A DNA stretch of 64,000 bases from Fulvivirga sp. M361 (GCF_007097395.1 NZ_VKDC01000010.1:62001-126000), one strand, 5' to 3'; shown: positions 43,381 through 53,732, numbered from the stretch's first letter. Made by a program: numbers and translations. Notes: a model not told the origin generated them from the sequence alone.

Positions 43381-46300
43381 TTATTTAAGAGTTGCATTTA
43401 TCCCAAAAATGAATGTTCGGTTCAGGGGAATAGAAAACTGCCGGTCAAACCCACTGGTAGTTGTTCCTCTCCACTCCGGGTCAGTCCCGGTCCAGTCTGT
43501 TATGGTAAACAGATTTCTGACCGTACTGTAGACACGCACATTTTTCAAGCCCAGGTTTTCCAACCAGCTCTCAGGGAAATTATAAGAGAGCGTCACATCA
43601 CGCATACGTATAAAGCTTGCATCCTCTACAAATGCTATATTCCTTGTATTACTGTCTTCATTATTCCTCGGATAGGAATTGATAGGGTTTTCCGGTGTCC
43701 ACCAGTCTCTTTTTACACCACTGGTCCTTACTCCATCAAGAAAAACTTCTGTTCCCAGTAAAGAATTGGGACGTTCTACTCCTTGCTCGGTGTAGAGGAA
43801 AAAATTCAGACTAAAGTTTTTATAGCTGATTGTGCTACCAAGACCTGCTATAAAGTCAGGTTGCAGGTTACCAAAGATCTCCCGATCATCATCCGCTGTG
43901 ATCAACGTATCTCCATTGACATCTTTAATCCTGACATCTCCGGGAACAGCACCATACAATGCAGCGCTGGTTGAATCGCGTTCCTGCCAGATACCATCAA
44001 ACCCAAGGCCATAATTGACATTGATCGGTTGTCCTATAAACCACCTGTTGGCTATGTCGTCTTGTCCATCACCATATAAGTCTACTATTTCATTGCGATT
44101 GAAAGAAAAGTTCAAATCTGCTGACCATTGGAAATCGTCGTGATCAATTATAGTTCCTGACAGTAAGATCTCAAGGCCCTTATTTTTTGTTTCCCCAATG
44201 TTTTGCAGAATGTTAGTGATGCCCTGAACAGATGATATAGTCCTTCTCAGTAAGAGGTCTTCTGTGTCGGAAATGTAGTAGTCTATGCTACCTTGTAAAC
44301 GTCCTCCAAAAAAGCCGTAGTCAACACCAATATTAGAAGAGGTAGTTGTCTCCCAGCCAAGGCCATCATCGCCTAACGATGACGGGATAAAGCCCGCCGC
44401 CAGGCTACCGCCATCATCTCCTCCCAGGTAACTTTGAGGGCTGAGTCGTGCCAGAGTTTGAAACGGTCTAATAGCCTGGTTTCCAATCTTCCCGTGGGAA
44501 AGACGTAGTTTCAAACTACTTACCTGCGAAGAGTTGCTTAAAAAACTCTCCTCTGCTATGTTCCAACCTAAAGCTACGGATGGAAAAAAGGCATACTTTT
44601 CACTCGCACCAAAACCGGAAAATCCATCTCTCCTTGCTGTGACGGTTATCAAATACTTACTATCGTAGCCATAATTAATACGCCCCATTTGTGAAACCAG
44701 GGTACTTTTCCGATAAAGGTTAGAAGGAGTGATCAGCGAGGCCAGTTCAGCCTGATAAAATGTCAACCGATCATTGGGAAACCCTTCCGCGTCTAGTTGG
44801 AATCGTTGTTCATCTGTGCTCTGGCTGCTATAAAGGCCGGTAAAGTCCAGGTTGTGTTTTCCAAATGACTTTTTATAGGTAATTATATTTTCAACCAGGT
44901 AATTTCTATTGCGGTCCTGCCGGTTGGTTGAAGTTCCTACTCCTCCGCTTGCTTCGAAGCCCACTTTGGTATTTGAACCTCTGTACGTGTTTCTATCACG
45001 GTTGCTATACTCAAAACCTGTATTGAGCTTATAAGACAGCCCCGGAATAAAGGGGAATGACAGGTCCAGGTAAATATTGGAAAATACAGTGTATTCCTCA
45101 TCTTCATTGGTAAAGACTGAATTGGCGAGCGGATTACTGAAAAATTCATCTTCCGGCCATGGATACACTGTGAGCGAGCCATCCTCTTCAAAAGGAGTGG
45201 TCAATGGGTTCATAAAAAATGCCTCATTAAAATTTACAGCAACTCCTCCGCGGTCAATATAGCCCAGCCGGCTATTGGTGCCAAGGGCCAGCCAGTCTGT
45301 AATACTTTGTTCGAGATTCAGACGCAGGTTGTAACGTTTAAACTCGTCTCCCTTAGCTATTCCTTCTACATCCAGGTATGTTCCGGATACGTAGAACTTT
45401 GTTTTCTCTGTCCCTGACGATATAGAAACAGAATGCTCCTGCTGTATAGATGTTCTCGTGGAAAGGTCAATCCAATCCGTGAACCTGCCTGCCTCGAAAT
45501 TTTCAATTTCGCTCTCTGTCAATACTGATGCAGGATTATCTTCCGCGTCCAACCTGTCCAGTTTGAAGTCATAAAACTCCTGCCCGGTCAACACATCGGG
45601 TACATTTGTGGCACTTTGTACACCCACATAGCCTGAATAGGTAATGGTAGGCCCGCTGCCATACGCCCCCTTCTTAGTGGTGATCAGAATAACTCCATTC
45701 GCTCCCCGGGTCCCATAAATAGCCGATGAGGAAACATCTTTCAATACTTCTATGGATTCAATATCATTTTGGTTGATCTGGGAAATATTTCCACTAAAAG
45801 GCACTCCGTCAAGAACGATCAGCGGTTCATTATTCGCGGCTATAGAATTCTGTCCCCGTATTCGAATATTTACATCTCCCTGTTCTGCGCCTGCCGAATT
45901 ATTTGAAATGTAAACCCCGGATACTGATCCCTGCAATGCCTGCGTGAAGTTGGTATTGGGCACATTTTCCAGCCTGTAATCTTCCACAGAAGCTACTGAC
46001 CCGGTAACATCACTCTTACGTTGTGTACCATAACCCACTACGATCACTTCATTCAAGGAAGTAATGTCCAGGGTCAATTGATGGTCAATAACACTTTTGC
46101 CAGCAATCGGCACTTCCTCTGTGAGGTATCCCACATATGAAAATATTAATGTGGTGGCATCATCCGGTACTTCAAGCGTGTAGCTGCCATTCAGGTCAGA
46201 AACAGTACCGATAGAGGTGCCTTTCACGATTACACTGGCTCCGGGTAGTCCTTCACCGTTCTCATCAACAATAGTTCCGTTAATGGTTTGTGTCACTATC

Positions 46301-46695
46301 ATTTCCGGCTCCGTATCTTTTTGGATTGACTTTACCTTACGTATATCAATATTATTATTGACCTGTCTAAACCGCAGAGGCGTATTTTTGGAAACGATCT
46401 GTAAAACTTCCGCTACGGACATGGTTTGATTTGGGATCTCCATTCGTACATTCCTTTCCATGTCTTTAACATCGTAGAGAAATACAAAATCCGTCTTGCT
46501 TTCTATGGAATTTAAGACGGTGAGAACATCCGGTTTCTCGAGGTTTAACGAGATATATACCTCTCTGGCACTCTTATATTTTTGTGCTTTACCATCCTTT
46601 GCAATCAATAAATTGATGCATAATGTGACGATAGTAAAGCCGTATAAAGTGTACTTCGAAACCATATAGAATGATTCAAGTAGTTTTCTTTTCAT
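43381..46695 (-). CDS. susC: SusC/RagA-family TonB-linked outer-membrane transporter with STN domain
   Basis: An 1104-residue SusC-type glycan transporter. After the signal sequence (ends near KDGKAQK) come an STN domain (about 48-118), a CarboxypepD_reg-like domain (about 135-215, INGTIVDENGEGLPGASVIV), the SusC signature NEVIVVGYGTQRKSDVTGSV, a plug (about 225-345, IESIEVLKDVSSSAIYGTRG) and the barrel. The STN domain contacts the periplasmic side of FecR, fitting the ECF sigma/FecR pair encoded upstream. The upstream spacer contains a strong hairpin. Together with susD it imports oligosaccharides made by the surface enzymes of the locus. Confidence 0.96.
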   Translation of the reverse strand: MKRKLLESFYMVSKYTLYGFTIVTLCINLLIAKDGKAQKYKSAREVYISLNLEKPDVLTVLNSIESKTDFVFLYDVKDMERNVRMEIPNQTMSVAEVLQIVSKNTPLRFRQVNNNIDIRKVKSIQKDTEPEMIVTQTINGTIVDENGEGLPGASVIVKGTSIGTVSDLNGSYTLEVPDDATTLIFSYVGYLTEEVPIAGKSVIDHQLTLDITSLNEVIVVGYGTQRKSDVTGSVASVEDYRLENVPNTNFTQALQGSVSGVYISNNSAGAEQGDVNIRIRGQNSIAANNEPLIVLDGVPFSGNISQINQNDIESIEVLKDVSSSAIYGTRGANGVILITTKKGAYGSGPTITYSGYVGVQSATNVPDVLTGQEFYDFKLDRLDAEDNPASVLTESEIENFEAGRFTDWIDLSTRTSIQQEHSVSISSGTEKTKFYVSGTYLDVEGIAKGDEFKRYNLRLNLEQSITDWLALGTNSRLGYIDRGGVAVNFNEAFFMNPLTTPFEEDGSLTVYPWPEDEFFSNPLANSVFTNEDEEYTVFSNIYLDLSFPFIPGLSYKLNTGFEYSNRDRNTYRGSNTKVGFEASGGVGTSTNRQDRNRNYLVENIITYKKSFGKHNLDFTGLYSSQSTDEQRFQLDAEGFPNDRLTFYQAELASLITPSNLYRKSTLVSQMGRINYGYDSKYLITVTARRDGFSGFGASEKYAFFPSVALGWNIAEESFLSNSSQVSSLKLRLSHGKIGNQAIRPFQTLARLSPQSYLGGDDGGSLAAGFIPSSLGDDGLGWETTTSSNIGVDYGFFGGRLQGSIDYYISDTEDLLLRRTISSVQGITNILQNIGETKNKGLEILLSGTIIDHDDFQWSADLNFSFNRNEIVDLYGDGQDDIANRWFIGQPINVNYGLGFDGIWQERDSTSAALYGAVPGDVRIKDVNGDTLITADDDREIFGNLQPDFIAGLGSTISYKNFSLNFFLYTEQGVERPNSLLGTEVFLDGVRTSGVKRDWWTPENPINSYPRNNEDSNTRNIAFVEDASFIRMRDVTLSYNFPESWLENLGLKNVRVYSTVRNLFTITDWTGTDPEWRGTTTSGFDRQFSIPLNRTFIFGINATLK

Positions 46696-46783
46696 ACTTT
46701 TGATGGTGTGTTTGGTGATTATTCATTAAACCGGCCACCAGGCTATCCCATTCCCCAATGAAGACTGGCCTGTGGCACACGTT

Positions 46784-46814
46784 AAGAACAGTCTATGCTG
46801 AATAGGCTGTTCTT
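46784..46814. terminator. Hairpin between fecR and susC
   Basis: A 13-bp stem (46784-46796 with 46802-46814; AAGAACAG and CTGTTCTT at its ends, one G-T pair) around a 5-base loop lies in the 156-base spacer. On the plus strand the stem runs straight into a T run, but the neighbours are on the minus strand, where it ends GTTCTTAACG. It could end or attenuate fecR transcripts before susC. Confidence 0.5.
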
Positions 46815-46851
46815 TTTCACTTCTATGAAGTATCTGTATATTGCATATCGC

Positions 46852-47883
46852 TTAAAATTTGATGGTCACTTTTTTTCCTTCCAGTGTATATTGAAATTCT
46901 TTCGTAAATGAAAGCCGGTCTAGCACCCGTTGCAGGCTCTGTTTCTTGAACTCACCCGTAATGTCCCACTTTTCGATGGGTCTGTTCTCCAGGCTAATTT
47001 TCACGCCATACCATTTTTCCAATTGATGCATTACCTCTTCCATTGATGCATTTTTGAAAATCAGGATATTATCTTTCCAGGAGACTACTTCTTTGAGATC
47101 AAATGATTTAATGATACTTTTTTGTCTGTTAGCCGAGAAGATAAGCTGTTCACCCGGCACCAGAACATTGAGTGATTTAAGGGATTGATTCTCTACACTT
47201 ACTTTCCCGCTCACCAATGATATTTTGATCTCATCGGTACTTTCACCATAAGACCTCACATTAAAGGACGTCCCCAGCGCTGTAGTCACTAACCCGTTAG
47301 ACTGTACTTTGAAGGGGCGCAATGTATCTCGTTTTACGTTGAAGAAGGCCTCTCCTTCTATCGTTACTACGCGTTCCTCATAAATGAACTTAGAAGGGTA
47401 GGTGATTTTGCTGCCCACATTAAGCCACACGTGGGTGCCATCCGGTAGCCTTATTTCCGAACGTTGACCCATTGGATTACTTTTTACAATAGTTGAGACT
47501 TCAACAGGCGGAGTGATCTCTTCAGAAGAAGTTCCATAACGATCCGCTAAAAAACCTGCCATAATTACCACTACCAAAGCACCAGCGACTTTCCATCCTA
47601 TAAAAGACTTCCTTGTGTTTCTCATCCTTTGAATAGGCACAGATGCTTTCGTTTCTGACAGGATGAAATCCAGTGATCGTTCTTTGACCTCCTCTTTCGG
47701 TTTATAAGGTGAAAAATTCATGGACAAAATGAGCTGCCGGGCTTCCATTAACAAATCCCTTTTTTCCGGATACAGCCTTAACCATTTCGTCCAGAACAAT
47801 TCTAATTCAGGATCAGCGTTTTTAACCCAGCGCACAAATTCATCATCGGTTAAAAAATCTTCAATGTTGTTTTTGATATTCAT
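46852..47883 (-). CDS. FecR-family anti-sigma/sigma-regulator protein
   Basis: A 343-residue inner-membrane protein. I chose ATG at 47883 (MNIKNNIEDFLTDDEFVRWV); an upstream frame extension to 47946 has no signal or family character. The N-terminal cytoplasmic part binds the ECF sigma factor, a membrane helix lies near 95-112 (VAGALVVVIMAGFLADR), the FecR domain spans about 125-225 (SEIRLPDGTHVWLNVGSKI, then VEGEAFFNV-like), and a C-terminal DUF4974 domain spans about 270-343. It transduces the signal from the STN domain of SusC. The sigma gene is not adjacent: a GH127-like gene is inserted between. Confidence 0.9.
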   Translation of the reverse strand: MNIKNNIEDFLTDDEFVRWVKNADPELELFWTKWLRLYPEKRDLLMEARQLILSMNFSPYKPKEEVKERSLDFILSETKASVPIQRMRNTRKSFIGWKVAGALVVVIMAGFLADRYGTSSEEITPPVEVSTIVKSNPMGQRSEIRLPDGTHVWLNVGSKITYPSKFIYEERVVTIEGEAFFNVKRDTLRPFKVQSNGLVTTALGTSFNVRSYGESTDEIKISLVSGKVSVENQSLKSLNVLVPGEQLIFSANRQKSIIKSFDLKEVVSWKDNILIFKNASMEEVMHQLEKWYGVKISLENRPIEKWDITGEFKKQSLQRVLDRLSFTKEFQYTLEGKKVTIKF

Positions 47884-47979
47884 GTTGCGGGTATTAGCAT
47901 TTAATAAGTAAAGGGAGAAAAAGAACAAATGACACCGTTGTTCCACACTTTTTTCGTGTTCAGTAGTTTTGTATAAAAG

Positions 47980-50067
47980 TTACTGAGGTACTACAGGAAA
48001 TATAGTGATCCGTAATTTGGAGCTACCGTAGGGCACCAGGATCACTTTTTCAAGAGGTTGATGTCGACTATTGATGAGGGCACTATCCGGTGGTAATGGA
48101 GGGGTGAAAGAAAACTTCCCATTTTTACGAAAGTCGCTTTTCTCTCTCCAAACCGTTCTGCCATTTTCCTGGTGAGGAACATTCATGGCGTAAAACACCG
48201 TATCTTGCCGAAGTAATTTCCATCCGGGTACTTTTCTGGCCGGAACATGCAGTTGTATGGGAGTGGTGTCTGTGTTCCAAGGATCATTATTCCACTCTTG
48301 ATATTCTACTTCTATTTGTTCTTCCAACCTGTCTTCATCTACAGCCAACGCATAATTCCATTCACTTTGAGCCTCCAGGTGAAAGGTCGGAAAGTCACCC
48401 ATGGATGAAGTATTGCTTTTACGTGATGGGACCGGCTTCCGGTTTTCTTCTATTTTTAAAGAATACACCAACGGTCCTCTTTCTATCGCCACTCCTTTTT
48501 CAGGCCAGTGACTTAATTTTATTTTCTGTGGCAATATCACCGTGACCTGATCACCATCAGAGAATTTTCGATCGATCGAAACATACTTTCCTTGAGGACG
48601 AAGTTCCTTTAAGGGTTTCCCGTTAATCCGAACCTCCGCTTCATTGCACCATTCAGGTATTCGAAATGAAAAAGGAAAGTTTACAGGCCTACCCGTTTGA
48701 AAAGAAAACGTAACGCTGTCCGAGAAAGGATAGCGTGTTTTTTCTTCAATGCTTACGTTCACCCCCTTAATGTCCCCACTCCATAACGAGGGGCCAAACA
48801 TTGCCGCAACCACACCGTTATTACCGTCTGTCATCCATAACCTGGAAACATAGTTGGGCATAATACGGTTGACATTTCCGGGACAACATTCCGTGAACTC
48901 ATTAGGACCAAACATCATAGCTGAATTACCCTTGAAGAACTTGTTGTGATTAGAAGTAGAGTCTAATACTACCTGGTTAGGTCCTGATAAATATTGAAGC
49001 GCCTTAAAATCTGAGGTAACAGCGCCCGGTGCAGCATTAAAAATGGCTTTTTCTATTTTGTCCGCATACTTCGATTCTCCAGTGGCCATCAGCAAATAAC
49101 CAATACTCCAGGTGTAATCAGCAATGTCACATGTTTCATGTGTTTGTAATGCATCAGGGGGAGTTCTCAGATGTTCGGAAGATACATTAACACCATCCAC
49201 CATCATATAATATTTGTCAAGCTTATCAAAAGCAGCTATGGAGGGCGTCAGGTACTTTTGATCTCCATTATTCATATATAAAATAGCGCCTAGTTTGGCC
49301 ACTTCGTTGTATGTGACGCCGTGTTCATAAACGGGTTCCATGGTTAAAAAGCTGGAGGCTGTAACAGGCCTTTGGAGGGGTCGACCGTAATTCAGGCTAT
49401 CGTAAATGCCCAGTGCGAGCCGATATAATGCAGAATCACCGCTTTGTTCGAAGGCCCATAATATGTTTTCAATATTAAGCTGGTCACGTATTTCCAGATA
49501 GTTTCCCAACGGTTGAGAAAGGTGAAATTGCCTGATCTTTTGAAGTAATTCCTCGTTGCCTGTAACCAGATATTCTGTCATCAAGGCGCGAAAATAGACA
49601 GCGTGCACCCAGCGGTATTTCTTTTTATATTTTTTTAAGTATTCAGGACCTATGAAGTGATCTTCTCCAACGTTTTCCAGCACGGGATATATCCGGTTTT
49701 TCGCTTTTTGCAGAAGAAAGCTATCCCGAAGTAAATACCCAGTAGACAGCATGCCGTCGATCCAGTATCCTGTCTGCTCATAGGGCCACCAACTACTACT
49801 ATCCGTCACCTGTTTGCCCCATCCCGCAGTGTCGAAAGGGTACCCGGCATGCTCAAGATGTCCTGTCAATCCATTTTTTTGGTTTTCAAGGTATTTTTTC
49901 AGCCAACCTCCCGGCTGGATTTGGTGGATGGGCACAGACCGGAATTCCCCATAAAAAGGAGTGGATACCTCCAGGTCATTCATTTTGCTTCCCAACTCAC
50001 AACCTGTGGACAAGAAAGATGTAAGTACAATGAGTATATATGTTGGTTTGAAATCAGCCTTTTTCAT
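47980..50067 (-). CDS. GH127/GH146-like glycoside hydrolase
   Basis: A 695-residue exported lipoprotein, lipobox FLSTGCELG (Cys24). It has an (alpha/alpha)6 barrel followed by beta-sandwich domains, as in GH127. The Cys/Glu zinc ligands and nucleophile are visible: HETCDIADYTW (about 309-319) and TECCPGNVNRIMPNYVSRLW (about 390-410), where the first Cys of CC is the nucleophile in beta-L-arabinofuranosidases. Members are beta-L-arabinofuranosidases, and some carrageenan-locus GH127 enzymes release 3,6-anhydro-D-galactose. Both are possible here. It sits between the ECF sigma and the FecR gene, an unusual place. Confidence 0.85.
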   Translation of the reverse strand: MKKADFKPTYILIVLTSFLSTGCELGSKMNDLEVSTPFYGEFRSVPIHQIQPGGWLKKYLENQKNGLTGHLEHAGYPFDTAGWGKQVTDSSSWWPYEQTGYWIDGMLSTGYLLRDSFLLQKAKNRIYPVLENVGEDHFIGPEYLKKYKKKYRWVHAVYFRALMTEYLVTGNEELLQKIRQFHLSQPLGNYLEIRDQLNIENILWAFEQSGDSALYRLALGIYDSLNYGRPLQRPVTASSFLTMEPVYEHGVTYNEVAKLGAILYMNNGDQKYLTPSIAAFDKLDKYYMMVDGVNVSSEHLRTPPDALQTHETCDIADYTWSIGYLLMATGESKYADKIEKAIFNAAPGAVTSDFKALQYLSGPNQVVLDSTSNHNKFFKGNSAMMFGPNEFTECCPGNVNRIMPNYVSRLWMTDGNNGVVAAMFGPSLWSGDIKGVNVSIEEKTRYPFSDSVTFSFQTGRPVNFPFSFRIPEWCNEAEVRINGKPLKELRPQGKYVSIDRKFSDGDQVTVILPQKIKLSHWPEKGVAIERGPLVYSLKIEENRKPVPSRKSNTSSMGDFPTFHLEAQSEWNYALAVDEDRLEEQIEVEYQEWNNDPWNTDTTPIQLHVPARKVPGWKLLRQDTVFYAMNVPHQENGRTVWREKSDFRKNGKFSFTPPLPPDSALINSRHQPLEKVILVPYGSSKLRITIFPVVPQ

Positions 50068-50325
50068 GAATATTTTTCAGGTTATGTTTCTGATAAGAAT
50101 GTTATCTCACATTGTCATTTTTCAACTGCTACGCTGAAATAAGTCTATGACCCACAGACTAAACCTATTTTGCAGGAGCTATTAACGGCCTGCTTTTGTC
50201 CGGGCCAGATAAAGGATACGTCACTTTCTTCTCACATTTATCTTTAGAAGGGCATTTTTGCATAAATGACACTTCCCATTTGAAGGAAATTTGAAAAAAT
50301 TTGATGAAGAGAAACTTAAGCGTAT

Positions 50326-50949
50326 TTAACGATAGCTTTTTCGGAGCGTCTGGAGTGCTATATAGGCTTTATTTCTAACACTTTTTATGCTGACAAATTC
50401 CATGATCTCTTTGATCTCAGCATAACTCAACTGCTCATAGAAATAATAGTAAATAACCTCTTTTTGACGCAAAGGCAGTTTTTTTAAGGCTTCATTTAAC
50501 TTATGGATCTGCTCTTGATCAAGTTGTTGATTGATCAGGAAGTGTTCATGAGAAAATACAAAATGAAACTGATAGCCCTCATCGATAGGCTCATGATGAA
50601 ACCTTGACCTCTTATATTTTACAAGCTGTATGACCTTACGCTTTATGGCTTTATAGAGATAAAGCTTTATGGAAGTAGTATCTGATAATCTACCCCGTGT
50701 TTTCCTGATTTCTATGAATAAGTCCTGGATACAGTCCTCCACCAATGCCATATCACGTGTAAACTGCAGCCCGTAATTAAAGAGCTGTTCAAAGTACAGT
50801 TCATAGATATGAATAAACGCAGACTCATTACCGGTTTTGAATTGCTTCCATATATCCAAATCAGCTACACCCTCGAATGAATTGGCGTTAACCCTTTTCG
50901 CACGATGGTCAGCATCTTTATCCAGGTATCGTTTGGCCTTTAGAGGCAT
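50326..50949 (-). CDS. ECF-type sigma factor of the polysaccharide locus
   Basis: A 207-residue sigma-70 family factor with a basic N-terminal extension (about 1-25). Region 2 is near 45-110 (FTRDMALVEDCIQDLFIEIR) and region 4 near 150-200 (LPLRQKEVIYYYFYEQLSYA, then a helix-turn-helix with SIKSVRNKAYIALQTLRK). It is the FecI-like partner expected for the STN-containing SusC and FecR. It is separated from fecR by a GH127-like gene and 258 bases, in the same direction. Its own promoter was not recognisable by eye. Confidence 0.9.
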   Translation of the reverse strand: MPLKAKRYLDKDADHRAKRVNANSFEGVADLDIWKQFKTGNESAFIHIYELYFEQLFNYGLQFTRDMALVEDCIQDLFIEIRKTRGRLSDTTSIKLYLYKAIKRKVIQLVKYKRSRFHHEPIDEGYQFHFVFSHEHFLINQQLDQEQIHKLNEALKKLPLRQKEVIYYYFYEQLSYAEIKEIMEFVSIKSVRNKAYIALQTLRKSYR

Positions 50950-51105
50950 AAAAATGTAGTCTGTCCCATAATGAATATACTAAAAAACAAGACTGCTTAA
51001 AAGCACTCTACTAATCTTATCACTTAAAAATTACATTTAACGCATTGATATATAGTTACTTATACTTTTACCCATTGATCACAACCTGCTTTAAAAGAAC
51101 ATCAC

Positions 51106-51981
51106 CTATTCCGTTACAAATAAATATTCCGCGTTCTTAATAAACTGTTCTGCATAACGCCTTCCCAACACTCGTAGCGAAGGTGAATCAAAATGATAAT
51201 GATCGTGGGTAGTCAGGTCCCGGGTCCGAACAACTTCAACATATCTGTCTTCATTTGCCCGGTTCCAAAGTATCTCGTTTATACTATCCCGCTGTTGTTG
51301 GTTCTCCGGGCTTAATTTATTCAATCCGAGTTCTCCCGCAATGACCGGTAAAGTATCATTTCCGACATATGAACGGAAAAAACGGACCAACTTTATAAGA
51401 CTGTTTTCATAAGTATCTGTTCGTGCAAACCTTGCATCATTTTCCCCCTGATGCCACAGAATACCTTTTATTTCTCCGTATGCCTGTGCAAACTTCACTT
51501 TGCTTTCGAAACTCGTCCGTAAATAGATGCTTCTATGAAGTGAATCCCCCAGCCATTGTCCGATAGAACTGCCACCTACTGCACAGGGTATAAGCGCGAT
51601 GTGTACAGAATCACCGACATGCTTCAAAAGTTCTCTGCCAAAGGCCAGTCCACAGTCTAATCCGGTCATGCGTGATTCATGAAGATGTAATGGTTCTTTG
51701 GCATACACCCATTGATTTTCGGGGGTAACGGTGAGAATTCTTGGATGTGAAACAGTATCCGAAGGTTCCACGAGACCACGTCCGGACATATTCGATTGTC
51801 CGGCCATGACAAATACCCACAGGTTTTTCTTTTGAGGTAAAACATCGACCTCGTCCAGTAGCCTGGGAAAGTACTTCATACGTCCCGACCTTACTGCATC
51901 AGTGGAAACTTGTGCCGTTAACCCGGAGCACAGGCAGAGAATTACGCACAAGGTCAAACCGACTTTAGAATAGTTACTCAT
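51106..51981 (-). CDS. SASA/CE6-type carbohydrate acetylesterase
   Basis: A 291-residue exported SGNH-like esterase of the sialate O-acetylesterase-like (DUF303, CE6) family. Signal peptide ends near SGLTAQ. The catalytic Ser motif is FVMAGQSNMSGRG (about 57-69), an oxyanion segment is PCAVGGSSIGQWLG (about 134-147) and the HQGENDA block (about 176-182) follows. The late Asp/His pair is in THDHYHFDSPSLRVLG. It would remove acetyl groups from the glycan. Its start overlaps the sulfatase stop by 8 bases, so it is co-translated. It is followed by the sigma gene after about 156 bases. Confidence 0.85.
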   Translation of the reverse strand: MSNYSKVGLTLCVILCLCSGLTAQVSTDAVRSGRMKYFPRLLDEVDVLPQKKNLWVFVMAGQSNMSGRGLVEPSDTVSHPRILTVTPENQWVYAKEPLHLHESRMTGLDCGLAFGRELLKHVGDSVHIALIPCAVGGSSIGQWLGDSLHRSIYLRTSFESKVKFAQAYGEIKGILWHQGENDARFARTDTYENSLIKLVRFFRSYVGNDTLPVIAGELGLNKLSPENQQQRDSINEILWNRANEDRYVEVVRTRDLTTHDHYHFDSPSLRVLGRRYAEQFIKNAEYLFVTE

Positions 51982-53500
51982 TCAAAATACGATCTAGTGT
52001 TTGTTGCATCTCTTTCAATTTCTCAGGGTGTGTAGTTGCCAGGTTCGTTTTTTCTTCGATGTCTGTCGTCAGGTCATAAAGTTGTGGATAAAGCAAAATA
52101 CCTGAAGCAATGCCCTTCGTATCCTCTACCCAGCCATAGTCTTTATCGGAAGGCATGATGTATTTCCAATTGCCTTTACGCAGGCTAAAAGTATAAGACT
52201 CTTCCAGCAACTCATCTCTACCTTTCTCAGATTTACCGAGCAATACATCCAACATATTTTTACTGTCTGTTAATCCATGCAGTGAGCCCTTTCCTACCAG
52301 GGCAGCAAACGAAGCAAACAGATCGGTTTGACTCCACAGTGCATTACTTACCTGAGGTTTGATCTGTTCATGCCAGTAAGCTATAGTAGGGACTCGCGTG
52401 CCTGCTTCATAGGCACTGTATTTGCCGCCCCGAAAAGGACCAGCAGGTTGATGGTCCCCCTTGGCTTCCAACGCTCCATCTTCGTAGCCGTCGTTAAGTA
52501 CCGGTCCGTTATCACTGGTGAAGAGGACCAGAGTTTCATTTTCTATTTTAAGGTTTTTTAAAGCTTGCAGTATTTGGCCACTTACCCAGTCCATCTGAGC
52601 AATGGCATCTCCCCTGGGGCCCATTTCACTGGCCCCTTCGAACCTGGCATGAGGCGCCCTGGGTACATGAATGTCATGAAAAGAAAAATAGAGGAAAAAG
52701 GGCTGTTCTTTCGCATCAGAAATGAACGATACCGCTTTTTCCAATAACACATCGGACATGTCCTCATCCACCCATTCTGCCGTCACTCCGCCACCCATGA
52801 ATCCTATTCTACTAATACCATTGATAATAGAACCACTGTGTTGTGGGTCGGCCTGCTGCTTAAGCAGATCAGGATGCGTAATGCCTGTTGGCCTGGTAAA
52901 AGGATTTGTTTTACTGGGGTCATCCGTAAATTTAATTTTTAACGGGTCTTTAGGGTCCAGATGGAGCACTTTGTAGTTCTCCAGGTATACCGCAGGAACT
53001 CTGTCACCCGTGGAAGGTAGCAAAAAGCTATAGTCAAATCCTATTTCTAACGGCCCGGGCCTTACTTCCTGATTCCAATCTACATTACCATCCCCGAGCC
53101 CCAGGTGCCATTTTCCTACTACACCTGTTTTGTAACCGGCTTCTCTCAGCATGGCCGGTAAGGTAGGCGTACCGGGCTCAATAAGTAATGGAGCATCTCC
53201 GGGCAGCACTTTCGCCTGTCTTCTGAAAGCATAATTACCGGTTAAAAGGGAGTACCGGGAAGGTGTACAGGTGGCTGCCGAACAATGTGCATCGGTAAAC
53301 TTAATCCCGTTTTCGGCCATAAAATCTATGTTCGGCGTTTTTACTCTGATAGCGCCATAGGCACCGACATCACCATAACCAAGGTCATCGGTATAAAGCA
53401 GAATGATGTTAGGGTATCTTCGGTTTTCTTCCTTTATATGACTGCAAGAGCACCCAATAAAAAGAAATAAAATACAGGGCAACCATTGATAACAGGGCAA
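51974..53500 (-). CDS. Formylglycine-dependent sulfatase (S1 family, CTPSR type)
   Basis: A 508-residue sulfatase starting at TTG 53500, which gives a lipoprotein signal (MPCYQWLPCILFLFIGCSCS). The frame runs to a TTG at 53635, but the extra 45 residues have no signal or family match. The formylglycine Cys is in CSAATCTPSRYSLLTG (about 72-87). Metal residues lie in LLYTDDLGYGDVG, and GKWHLGLGD and TSDNGP are intact. This resembles GALNS/arylsulfatase-like S1 enzymes. The subfamily is not readable by eye. The stop overlaps the CE6-like esterase start by 8 bases. It heads the upstream part of the locus together with the next sulfatase. Confidence 0.9.
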   Translation of the reverse strand: MPCYQWLPCILFLFIGCSCSHIKEENRRYPNIILLYTDDLGYGDVGAYGAIRVKTPNIDFMAENGIKFTDAHCSAATCTPSRYSLLTGNYAFRRQAKVLPGDAPLLIEPGTPTLPAMLREAGYKTGVVGKWHLGLGDGNVDWNQEVRPGPLEIGFDYSFLLPSTGDRVPAVYLENYKVLHLDPKDPLKIKFTDDPSKTNPFTRPTGITHPDLLKQQADPQHSGSIINGISRIGFMGGGVTAEWVDEDMSDVLLEKAVSFISDAKEQPFFLYFSFHDIHVPRAPHARFEGASEMGPRGDAIAQMDWVSGQILQALKNLKIENETLVLFTSDNGPVLNDGYEDGALEAKGDHQPAGPFRGGKYSAYEAGTRVPTIAYWHEQIKPQVSNALWSQTDLFASFAALVGKGSLHGLTDSKNMLDVLLGKSEKGRDELLEESYTFSLRKGNWKYIMPSDKDYGWVEDTKGIASGILLYPQLYDLTTDIEEKTNLATTHPEKLKEMQQTLDRILNE

Positions 53501-53732
53501 CAGTATATCGGTGTCTCTTGAATTAATAGCTCTGAAGTTGTTTCTATAGTGTATAAGGAGAAAAACACTATAATGACACCTATCAAAAACCAAAAAATAT
53601 AAATTTCTAGTTTGGACAGTATAAGTTAGTGACAAGAAGTGCCTTTAAGTACCTTAAAAAATCAATCTGCTGTTTTGCAAGGCTTTTCAAGGTACCTTGC
53701 ATCCAAAGGCGATGTTTAACCTTGTAACTGTC

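Noticed and set aside
53501-53635. N-terminal extension of the CTPSR sulfatase to a TTG at 53635
   Set aside because: The added 45 residues have no signal or family match, whereas TTG at 53500 gives a proper lipoprotein signal peptide.
53636-53732. Inverted repeats in the spacer between two sulfatases (GCAAGG/CCTTGC and AAGGTACCTT)
   Set aside because: Short arms and competing pairings; no consistent terminator or operator could be drawn.
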